The notes beneath the pieces were generated by a model. The model had not been told where the DNA came from and did not search any database. It worked only from the letters and a program-made list of their open reading frames with translations. A stretch of DNA of 64,000 bases, taken from contig JAANDG010000344.1 of the NCBI GenBank assembly GCA_036852015.1, forward strand, positions 62,001-126,000. The letters are read 5' to 3'. The position numbers and the translations under genes are program-made. Shown here piece by piece: positions 40,388-50,900 of this stretch. The stretch's first letter is position 1. The number at the start of each line of letters is the position of its first letter. This stretch comes from Pelodera strongyloides (lineage: Eukaryota > Nematoda > Chromadorea > Rhabditida > Rhabditidae).

Positions 40388-43300
40388 ATGTCGGACAAGC
40401 GGAGCGTTTCCTTCGCGGAAAGCCTTGTCACTGGATCAGCGCCCGGGGAGAACATCCGAATTGATGATCATCTACTGAAGCGTTTGGCGCCGGGAGAGGA
40501 CGTTTATACGGAAGAAGATGACACTATTGATGCGAAGAAGCCGAAGGCTGATGACGAAGGTCTGTATTGCTTTCACGTAATCCTGAAGTTCCTTTGTTTG
40601 CGTTGCGATGCACAAGCTTCTGGCGGTAATACCCACTGTTTATGTAGTTTAGTTATTAATTTACGATGATTTTTTTGTGTGTGTCACATCCGCGCGCGTT
40701 TCCAAGTTATTACAGCATAAAAGGCCAGCGGAGTTGGTTCGTTGGCTGTCTTCTGAGGTCGAACGTCGTATTACCAACACGCAACGCTGGAAGCCTTCCC
40801 TGGCCTCCCCAGGGAGCTACAGAGTGCGAGACAGAAGAGATTCAGAGCGATCGTGAGCCTAGGGAGGGCTCCCTGTGTGTTGATGAATACGGCCTTTGAT
40901 CGCCTGAAGTCGGGGCGCGATCGAGATGTATTGAAGTCCATTTACAATCTCTAATCGATTATCCTAGCCTATAGCCTTTATTTTAGATGGTCCCGAAAAG
41001 AAGCACACATTGGACAGTGATGAAGAGGAGGAGGAAGACCACAAGAAAATGGACACCAGACGCGTAAGTCATCAGATATATTTGACGTTGTATAACAACT
41101 GTTTTTTTTTAAAACTTAAGTTAAGCTGGGTCTGGATGTTGTATTGCTTTGGAAATTATGCATATAACTGTGTTATTGCTTTGGGTACAAAATGTGGGAT
41201 GCAGTTGTCCAATGCACGTGTAAAGCCGGACTTTGTATCGCTTTAAATTATAAACTTGTGATTTATATCATTGTCTGTTGGATATTTTTATCTCACAACC
41301 TACAATACCACATCTCCTTTCTTGGCGAAAAATTCGCCTATTTATCGAATGAGATGAGATTCTTTTGAACAAAGACTATACCTTTGAATTAAGTATAGTT
41401 CCTTTACTGTACTACTTTAGAGCTCAACATGTTTTCTGTTGTGCCCGAGTATTTCCACTTTTCTTGGTGTACGTTAATTAGTTAATTATAAGCGTACTGT
41501 ACTACTGTAATTTCCCTGTTGTAGATCGATGGACAAGAGGACAGCACACTTGATTTTGATGGACAAATTAAAATCACACCGTTCAACATGAAGGTAGGAA
41601 TAAGAATTGCGGTTTATTTCTTTAAATTCTGTGTTTGTGTTTGGTATTTCACTCCCATACGTTCAAAGTTGCAAACTAACTCTCATCTCCACCTCAAACT
41701 TGCAGACGCAGACTCAGACTCTCAAACGTGGGTACAGGTTGGTGCGTAAAAACACGCACGAACCACCTCCGGAAGCAATTCGAAATTAATATATTTGACC
41801 TAAACGTGGCTTTTTGTTAAAACGGTTTGTCACTAAGCTAAAGAAAGCACCTCCATTTACGCACGGAATTTGTTATTGCTCTTAAAAATCGCAGACATTG
41901 AGACATCAGTCTTTGCAGTGCACGTTTTATAGATTAATCAATGAGTACAAAATAGTTTACATTTTCTTTATAGGAAGATGAGGAGGAAGGGCATTTTGAC
42001 GAGACGGGCAACTTTATCTTTGAAAAGAAAGAGGTTTGTGTTTATATCTCTATTTTATTTTTCTTCGATTATTGTGTGTTGTCTACTCTGTGCTTCCTTT
42101 TACTTTTTACTTTAATCATGGTAATATATTGGTAACTTCAAACGAAATGCCAGCCTCTTCGGAAAATTTGCATATGATAAGCAAATCCTATGTATCCTAT
42201 GCTAATTTTGCGCGATTGCCGTGGACGATCGCGCAAAATTAGCATAGGATACATAGGATTTGCTTATCATATGCAAATTTTCCGAAGAGGCTAGCATTTC
42301 GCTTTAAGATTTTAGTGGTGTTTGTATTTTTGATTTGACGTTTGTTATTATCTACGCTTTACTGTGAATTTTAGGAGATAAAGGACGCATGGTTGGACAA
42401 CCTGGATTGGGGTCTTATTAAGAAGAAGGCTGGTGACCAGTGGGAAGTATCAAATGTAAGGGAATTACAAACATTTGGTTAAAGCGCATGTCAAGCCTGA
42501 TTCACAGATATTCTATAACACGCGTCACAAAATACGGTAGTTTAAACAATTTATCTCGCGCCCTCCTCTTTTCCTTTGCTGACTTCAAACATTTCTCTTA
42601 CGCCCTCCTCTTTTCTTCGTTGTCTAACATCCTCGTAAATTCAAACGTCCCGTGGACAGAGATTTGGCTTAGCTCTGGCCGCACGACTCGAATCCCATAC
42701 TGAAGGAGTTTTTTGGAGCGGTTTGAAATTGTTTTTCTTCTTTCATGAAAGTTTTTGTTTATTTTTATTTTCACTTTCCTCACCTTCAAAACATAAGCTT
42801 TTTTTTGAGCCCAACATGAAAAACCGACTTGACATTCCCTTTAAAGCGAAATACCGGCCGCGTTTTGCAACGCATCGAGTTATCATCGAGTACACCTGCA
42901 TTCTTACGCAGCTTATGCAAAAGAACATAAATCGAATAAAAGTAATTACATAGTAAATAATAGGGCATGGAAGTGGAAATGACAAAATTTAATACACAAT
43001 AGGAATTGTTTTTTTTTCGGCGATGTGCAAGTTTATTTTTTCTGATAATGAAATTATTTATTTAAAATGTTTAGGAAGATACTATAGAAGCGCTACCTGC
43101 AGCTCTGGATGATGGACGCAGAAAGGAGATATTCAAGTTGGTTTATGTTTTTATTGTTTATTATTATTTTTTAGATTGTTATTATTTGTTAGATTGTGCT
43201 AATGATTTTTTATTATATCTAGTGATGTAGCTTAGCTATTCTATTCCTGTCCACTATCATACACTATCACAATCTTTATTCATTTTGTTTTTTAAAAGGA

Positions 43301-46300
43301 ATAGCGGCCGTTTGAAACGCATCTCAAATTCTTGCGTTCCTATTTATTTATGCAAAGTGGTGTCGAATTTTTATGCTAATAATGCCCAGCTCATTTGTAT
43401 ATAATTCATAGTGACTGCGACGTGGTAATTTGACGTACGTTTCAAAATCCGGCCGTATTTTGCTTTAATACTTTTGTTTCTAGTATTATAGTCTCAAGCG
43501 TTATTGTAGTTATTGTATTCGTATGCTCTTAGAAGGTTAATCATTAATATATTAATAATTAATAGACAAATAGGCTAGACATTTCTTATTTCGTTATTTC
43601 GTTGTCAGGCCAGATATACTTTACTTTATTTTTTGTTTGTTTTACTTTAATTTATGGCTACAGTATATGATAATAATATAATTTTAGGAAATTGCTTGAA
43701 CTTCTGAAGCCCGGGCAGACTGTCTCAAAAGCTATGGCAGAAATCAAAAAGGCTAAAAGTAAGTTTTCGTTTGTTTTGATTTGGTTTGGATTTTTGGAAG
43801 ATGATGAAACAAACCAGCGGATTTGAGATTTGGTTCTATCGTTCTATGAACATATGAATAGTTGAAGTTCAAGTGTTCAAGCTTGACAGAGTGTATATCA
43901 TGTGTCAATTGTATGCGGTCGGGCAATTTCGGTGGATATGTCGTTGTTGTGATTTTGATTGCGTTGATATATCACAAATTTATCGATATATCATATATAT
44001 TTTGATTACGTGGTTATATATCATACGGCATCACTCCATCAGCACTCCAACACACAACACACAACTATAAATGTGTTCAGATGTATATTATGCGAACATA
44101 CAAAAATCCCACCAATTGTTTATCGACGTAGCGTAGCGCTCATATGAACAGTTGCAAACTTTACTTCTTGAATCTGTCGTATTTTCACGGTTCTCAATCG
44201 TAATTAGTTACCATTCATTGCTAATTGCTGACTGACGCCGGCTGACGGTAAAGCTGTATTGCGCGTGGAATGGGATACATACACTTTGGTGCAATGCATT
44301 TACTTGTATTATATGCTAATTGTGTTGTATGTGGTATGCGTTTTACAAGGAAAACACGTGCATTACCGCTTAATGGTAGGTATTTCCTCTTGTGTAAAGA
44401 TTTTGTATAATTGTAATATTATCTTTTCCCTTGCAGAGCTCACAGCGGCCGATGAACGAAAGTTGAGATGGGCTGCGAAAAAAGCTGGCAAGCCCTATGT
44501 GGCGGAAGATGGCTCGGGCCTCACTGCCGAATTAAGCGCCCTAGCTGATGAGCTGATCACTGCTGGACATGTGAGTCTTGTTTTCAAATAATATTAGTTT
44601 TTCGGGTGTTTTTTCTCCTGTGGCCCTTTGCTCAAAAGCTGGGAGCATGATCCGAGCCGCCCAGTGGGGGTGAGAGAAACAGAGTGATCACGCGAATCAG
44701 TGAGACGTAGAGACAAATTCTCCCAACGGAAAGGCTTGTAATGTTCGTTCTATTCAACTTTCTCTATTGTTGCGCTTTGTCATTGAAGTTTACCTGGGGA
44801 ATTGTGCTTATGAGTTATTGCTAGTGAATATTCATGCGTTAAAGCGAAATACCGGCCTGTTTTTGAAACTCACCGTAGACAGCTGAAACCTCACGTATTT
44901 TGCTAATTTGCTCGAATTTAGCTCGATTTTTTATTCCAATTTATGTTCATTTGCATAAGCTGCATAAGTATGCTGATGTACTCGATGTGTTTCAAAAACC
45001 GGCCGGTATTTCGCTTTAAGCTACATATCGACCATCTCCGGAACCAATTTTAAAATGTACGTATTTGCTTGAAACATAGCGGCGCTATTACCCATGTTTT
45101 GAAATTATGCGGTCAGGCCAACCCGGAGATGGTCAATGCGTAATTTTACATTACGGATTTGTGACCAAATTCATCAATTGTTTGTTTGCTGACTAAAGAG
45201 AAATCCCGGCGGGTTTTTGAAACGCATTGCGTACCCCTACTTTCTTATGCATCATATGCAAAGGAGCATAAATTAGAATAAAAAATAGGCCCCAATTCGA
45301 CCCCTCTTGCATAACTGCATAAGAATGCAGATATTTGAGATGCGTTTCAAAACCCGGCTGGTATATCGCTTTAAGAAATCCAATTGTTAATTCAGATGGA
45401 CGCTTACGAGTGGGCACGTGAAAAGGTCGATTTCTTGTTGAAACGTTTGGAAAGTGTGGCGGTCGACTCTTTGGATATGTTCAGCGATGCGCCACCAGGT
45501 AATGTTTTTCTTAGTTTTAAAGCCATATAACAACCGGTTTCTGAAACGTATGTTGGATGCTGTCTTCCGTCTTACCCCTGTAGTGTTATGATAGTTAGTA
45601 CGACCTTTTATTACAATCATTCTCATTTGTATATGAGATAATGCAGTTATCCAATATCCGTTTCAAAAACAGGTTGTTGGTTCGCTTTAAATGTATTTGT
45701 AAATGTAAATTTAAATGTATAGTGCGCTCTTTTAATGAGTATAATAAATATTCGATATTCAAATATTTTGGAGCACAGCTGCCGCTGCGCACCTTTTCTG
45801 TATAAGAATATAGTATATGTTAATGTTGGATTGATGATGACTTATTTGTTTCTGACGCTGACCGTATAGCCACTATGATTATTGTTTTATGGAACAGAGG
45901 ACTGTCTTGTCTTGTCTTCTATTCGACGATTTTACGTGTACGCATGTTTTTATGACTTTACTTCTTTACGCCATATTGTATATAAGTTTAGGTATTAGTT
46001 GGGAGCTGTAGTTGTGTAGTCTAGTCTTTACAACATCGTACAAAAGCGAATATAATACAACTATGGGTATTTTCAGTATCCGCGTCGACTTCGGCCGCTG
46101 CGTCAGCGGAAGCGGCAGCTGCAATGGATGATACTGTTATGTGGGAGTATAAGGTGAGATTCTTTTTGATATTTCAATTTTGCATTGTTCTAAGATTAAA
46201 GTGGTGGGGCACGTTGCGTTAAAAGTGCTCTGCGGGGGAATGGAGAATGCAGTTATGTGCTCCACAAACCGGGTGTAATACTGCTCAGAAATGGCGCCAT

Positions 46301-46780
46301 TGAACGTCATTCTTAAAATGTGTTGTGCGTATGTTGATGTTTTAAACAATGTTATACTTTAGGGTTTCGAAGGAAAAAGTTTGCTCTGTGTGTGTGGGCA
46401 TGTTGAATTGAGATGGGTGTTCTTGCCCTTCAATATGTTTTAAAGCAGTATTGTACCTAGTTTGAGAAATTTACGTATGATAAGGAATAAGGATGCATAT
46501 CATATGCAAATTTTGTGCCAGAAGTGCGCCAAATTTGCATAGGATACGTAAGATATGCATATCTATTTCCGTATCTGGGTACCATACACTTTAAATAAAT
46601 ATTCTTATATGAAATATGGTTTAGGAGAGTGAGGACGGCGAGGTGCAGGGTCCGTTCAGTTCTGAGGAAATGTCCCGGAAACAGGCGAATGACAAACTGG
46701 GACCGAAGAGTTTGGCACGACGTGTGGGAGCGGGTGATTTTAACCCTACCGCCAGGATTGATTTTGATTTATATTGTTAG
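40388..46780 (+). CDS. CD2BP2: CD2BP2 / U5-52K homologue, GYF-domain protein (11 exons, 353 aa)
   Basis: Exons 40388-40559, 40987-41063, 41525-41593, 41974-42033, 42375-42455, 43075-43136, 43688-43758, 44437-44570, 45396-45498, 46077-46153 and 46625-46780 total 1062 nt; every phase closes. CD2BP2 (yeast Lin1) is a U5 snRNP assembly factor that binds proline-rich or snRNP partners through a C-terminal GYF domain. Family hallmarks in order are HTLDSDEEEEED, KITPFNM, EEEGHFDETGNF, DAWLDNLDW, LLELLKPGQTVSKA, SLDMF, MWEYK, GPF and the conserved end RIDFDLYC. The GYF domain (about 297-353) is unusual: the Trp and the GYF tripeptide expected after GPF are replaced (EEMSRKQANDKLG). Introns contain at least seven MITEs. 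Acceptor 4 nt before the ATG. Length is close to the 341-aa human protein. Confidence 0.95.
40755..40896. mobile_element. GAGGCC..TTCACCA foldback MITE
   Basis: Left end GAGGTCGAACGTCGTATTAC, right end inverted TGTTGATGAATACGGCC; inner CCTCCCCAGGGAGC and GAGGGCTCCCTG. In CD2BP2 intron 1. Confidence 0.65.
41730..41870. repeat. CACCTCCGG hairpin element, copy 1
   Basis: Contains TTGGTGCGTAAAAACACGCA, CCACCTCCGGAAGCAATT and CACCTCCATTTACGCACGG. The inverse-orientation copy at 50930-51110 carries the same landmarks in reverse order. In CD2BP2 intron 3. Confidence 0.65.
42137..42307. mobile_element. TTAA-type hairpin MITE with about 65-bp near-perfect arms
   Basis: The arms run from GCCTCTTCGGAAAATTTGC to TTTTGCGCGAT and back, separated by about 10 nt. 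The right end reads TAGCATTTCGCTTTAA. The near-absence of mismatches suggests recent origin. In CD2BP2 intron 4. Confidence 0.75.
42840..42947. repeat. Family A MITE fragment (left half)
   Basis: Starts TTAAAGCGAAATACCGGCC and keeps ATTCTTACGCAGCTTATGC, but lacks the right terminus. Confidence 0.6.
43298..43468. mobile_element. TTAA-type family A MITE, diverged
   Basis: Left GAATAGCGGCCGTTTGAAACG, right CGTTTCAAAATCCGGCC and ATTTTGCTTTAA. In CD2BP2 intron 6. Confidence 0.5.
44839..45019. mobile_element. TTAA-type hairpin MITE, family A (181 bp)
   Basis: Ends TTAAAGCGAAATACCGGCC and, inverted, GGCCGGTATTTCGCTTTAA. In CD2BP2 intron 8; two further copies follow within 700 bp. Confidence 0.8.
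45030..45140. repeat. CATCTCCGG foldback repeat
   Basis: Begins CGACCATCTCCGGAACC and ends CCCGGAGATGGTC as its inverse. A related half-copy lies near 14200-14250. Confidence 0.5.
45191..45374. mobile_element. TTAA-type family A MITE
   Basis: Left CTAAAGAGAAATCCCGGCG (first base changed from TTAA), right GGCTGGTATATCGCTTTAA; interior ATAAGAATGCAGATATT. It ends 21 bp before the exon-9 acceptor of CD2BP2. Confidence 0.7.
45517..45690. mobile_element. TTAA-type family A MITE, diverged
   Basis: Ends TTAAAGCCATATAACAACC and GGTTGTTGGTTCGCTTTAA. It begins 19 bp after the exon-9 donor of CD2BP2. Confidence 0.65.
46440..46594. mobile_element. TTAA-type hairpin MITE, family B
   Basis: Starts TTAAAGCAGTATTGTACC and ends GGTACCATACACTTTAA; core CATATGCAAATTTTGTGCC and GCGCCAAATTTGCATAGG. 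In the last CD2BP2 intron. Confidence 0.7.
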
Positions 46781-47935
46781 TTACATCTTTATTATTTGCA
46801 CATATGTTTTACAATGTTAGCTCTACTTACAAGACGATGTAAGACAGTGAATTAAGTCTGAAGTTCAGATACATGTGGTCAGGCCGAAAGAATGTTTGTC
46901 TGTTTGCTATACTTTAGTGTATGTAACTAAAGAGTTGGATTGTATACTGTTTTGTATCTAGATAATTTGCATTTGACAAACGACAAGACAATGATCTTTC
47001 TTTTATGCTTTTACCATTTAAGTACCTTGTAAGTATTATGACCTCTTTCGTATTTGATAGCAAAAGTGGAGCGTTATGTTTCAGTAGTTTATCATAACTC
47101 GATCAAGATATTAATGTAATGTTACATGCTTGCCTTTTTGAAAGAAAAAAAAGTAAAATTGAAAGAAAAAAAGTTCTTTGTTTTAAAGGCGTGCTCTTCA
47201 GAAGTGTGTTGTTGAATTTGGCATTCATTGGGTAATTTGGTTTCGGTGTAATTTCATATTTTTTCCGTTTAGTAGATCTCATATTGATCCCTTGATATAA
47301 TTTGTTAAATGTGACTGTTTTATTTGTTTATTCGGAGATTCGGAGGGATTGTGTTTTTTTTATAAATATATTTTATAACCAGTGCAATGTGCCTTGTTTT
47401 TTTTGCGAAATCGTTGAGTCGATTTATATCTGCATATGAATTTAATCAAAATTCTTGCGAATATGAGCTTGGTAGGTTTTTATAAACTCAAATTTTGATG
47501 TTTATGGTCACATATCCTGACGGGTTTTAGTTGTAGTGTTATATGTTGTGGTCTGAATTCGTATTCGCGTAGTAGTATTCGCGTAGTATTCGCGTATTCG
47601 TATCATCAACTATATTATTATTCTTAACTATATTTCGTTAACTGTATTATTGTTTATGACCACACCGTGGCTGATTTTAGTTATTTTCTTGACTTTACCT
47701 CCTTAATTATGTGGAGCACTATGATTTTTATGACTGAGCTTATTGTTCTTCTTTTGCACGCTCCATTAGCGGGATGGATAGGTGTATTTTCTTGTACAGA
47801 TGTTGTGAGCATTAATCCCAACCAAAATTGACAACACATCATATACGTGTTTATTGGTCAACGTTTCGACCTAACAACATCTGTACAAGAAAATGACCTT
47901 ATTGTGTTTTTCCTTTTTGTATTGCTTACTTTAGA
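46781..47935. other. Spacer between CD2BP2 and DDRGK1
   Basis: Holds the CD2BP2 3' UTR, a GTATTCGCGTA short tandem repeat at about 47558-47600 and the element at 47789-47896. No exon seen. A CTTACTTTAG acceptor ends 1 nt before the DDRGK1 ATG. Confidence 0.45.
47789..47896. repeat. Short element with 20-bp terminal inverted repeats
   Basis: Ends TTTTCTTGTACAGATGTTGT and its exact inverse ACAACATCTGTACAAGAAAA. On the minus strand the interior reads GGTCGAAACGTTGACCAATAAA and GGTTGGGATTAATGCTCAC, resembling the Penelope-like repeat at 27449-27735. Confidence 0.55.
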
Positions 47936-50900
47936 ATGAAAGCTGAAGAAGTTGGCAAGGACGCCCCTTTTAAATTCGCGGAAAAGGAGGACGGTTTGAA
48001 CCCATTGCTGCTTGGATCTGTTGGACTTCTACTTACATTGTTAGTTTATTTTTATGTTTTTTTGGAAGTTGATGTATTTATATTTATGTGCTCGTTTGTC
48101 ATATCAAACGTCCACTGGTACCCTTACACCGTAATTGAAGCAAGTGCAGTTGAACGTGTAACGGTAACCTTCGCTAAGTGTAAGTAAGCCTGGTTACGTT
48201 ACGATCGGGCCATATACACATGTAAATCGACTGATGTAAGTGCAGGTGTAGATCATGTTACTCAACGTTCACTAAATGTACATATGCCTAGTAAGTAGTA
48301 CACGGGTTATGGCAATAGAAGCAAGTTCATATAAAACGTCTGTTATGTTGGTTCTACATGGAGATTTTGCGAAAAGATTTAGTTGTGTCTCAATTGTTTA
48401 CTGCTCTTTGGCTAGAGATTATTTACGTATTCATTATGCATTACAAACGGTATGATGAAGAAAGAGTAGTGTACACCTCATCATGTTGTCGTTGATTAGC
48501 AAACATGTATTAACATAAAACAATAGAATATCAAGCCTAGTGCATAGGCACTTGCTATACCTCGATTGGATGATGTGGTGTATGATTTCAGTCTCCTACT
48601 TATTATCGGATGGCTGGTGAAAACTCAATGGGAGGAGGCGGCATCGCGGCGGCGTACGGCCGCCCTCTTGGCCATGGCACAGGCCGATGATGCGGCAAAT
48701 CGAAGGGAAGCTGCGGGTAGGATTTTGTCGATTTAGGATTTGACTTTCACTAACAGATTTATCTAGGTGAGAGAGAGCTTGTCAACTTGCGGGAGGCTTT
48801 TACTTATTTTTTGAATAATCAAATTATATGATATGATGTTTGATACCACATATGTTATGATAGCTTGTACACAGGAGTATACTGTGTTCAGCTCTGCCGG
48901 TATAGCTTGTGGATGTTATGGTATTAGTATCCCCGAGGCTACTTTCATGTTGCCTCTCATGGAAATGAGTTTGGAGCTTTCTCACCGTCTTACCGACATG
49001 TCGATATGTGGTTTTGATTGAAACATTTGGAAGTTGGAAGGGGATATGCTGCGGAAAATTTATTGACAAATATTTCAGTGGCCGGTGGGCGTCGTCGTAA
49101 TGTGGTACGTCGACGTGTTAACCACGATGGAGATGACTTCGTGAATCATATGATGGGACAGCAAGGAATGGAAGGGTCCGATGGTGAGTGCAGTACTTGT
49201 TTCTTATTATTCTATTGTTCCTTGCCTCGTCCCTTCGTCATTTCATGGGAAATGGGAAACACTTTAAGGCATTATTGTACCGTAACTACGTTGGGAAATT
49301 TGCATATGATACGCGTTTCCTACCTTGGTGCCCGTCCGGCAAGTTTCGGGCGCCAAATTAGCATAGGGTATGCGATCGTATGCAAAATTCCCAAATTAAG
49401 TACAATACTGCAATCGTTGTACTGTAAGGGATGAGCAGAGACAGGTCTGGTGTGGCTATTAGAGAAAAAAACCCTTGTTTATTGGAACTTGAAAAACATG
49501 TCGTTTGCGTATGCTGGAGCCCGCCTGATAGAGCTTTTCCGTGGTTGTGGTGTGCGGTAAAGATCGTGATGTGGGTTTGCTGTTGTTGCTTTCTAAAGAT
49601 GCCTACGTCCTCAGCAGCTAGTTAAACACTGGATGTGAATGTAAAAGATGTTATCAACCTATTCCGCAGAACCGGTGCACCGGGATCTAGTTCATTTCTG
49701 AAGCACGGGTATGTATCTATATCTATATCTATATCATAGTTTATATGTTCAGACGAAGACGGTCCTCTGATTCCGGAAATTGATGGCGCTGAAAAGATGG
49801 GAGCGAAGAAATTAGCGAAAATGCAAGCAAAAGCGGAGAAGAAGGCGGCAAGAGAGGCGGTGCGGTTTCGTAAAAGATGTTTTTGCCATATACATAGGAA
49901 ACCGGTGATCTCATTTGGTGGCCATTTCGTGACCATGTGGAAACCCTATTACACTTGGAAAGTGCGTAATCACTAACTGTCAAGCGAAATAGCAACGTAT
50001 ACATAAGATGAAGCTTCTGAATCAGCTGATTATATATATATATATAATATCACCATTAATTACAACCCGGTACGGTACTCTGTACTCTTTATATTTATTA
50101 TTTTATGTTTACAGATGCTTGTTGAACTGGAAGAGCGCAAGCGCATTCAAAAGGAGGAGGAAGAGGAACGAGAGAAGCTGAAGGCTACGTGAGTTTCAAG
50201 TTTGAACAATTTTTTTTGGTTTAAGAGTTTATATCCGTTGTCACATGGTCGCCCCCCGTAATTTTTCAGGAGTATTTCCTATATTGATTTATTGATGGTG
50301 AAAAATTAGTCTCTTTGGTCTGTTATTCGTGAAGTTTCACTTTGTATTGAAATTTCACGATTTTTTTGGGTGTAAGATCTGTGACCGTCCTGAGATATAA
50401 CGGGCTGTATCTGAAATGTATGTTGAACAATTGTAATGCGTGATAGCGCGGTGCGTCCAACCAATTTTGAAGAAACGGCTGTTATACCGCTTTAAGACTG
50501 TACCAACTACTTTTCAAAAAGCGGCTATTGTACCGCTTTAGGTAGGATTGTAATACTCCAGCTAGTTTTCAAAAAATGGTTGTTATACAACTTTAAAGCA
50601 GTGTGGTATCTACTTTAGGTAGGGAATTTGCATGTGCCACACATACGCAAATCCTATGTATCCTATGTAAGTTGCGTGCTGGAGGGGACATCACATTAGT
50701 ATGCATATGGTATGTGTATAGTGTATTATATGCAAATTTACCAAACTAGATGCAATACCACTTTAATATTGTAGTCCTATTTTCGAATTTCAGTGAAGAA
50801 GAGGAGGAACGCTTGGAGGAGGAACGCAAGAAGAAAGAAAAGGAGGAGAAAGAGCGGCGAGAACACGAGGAGTACCTAAAGGTTGGTGAATTATCAATCA

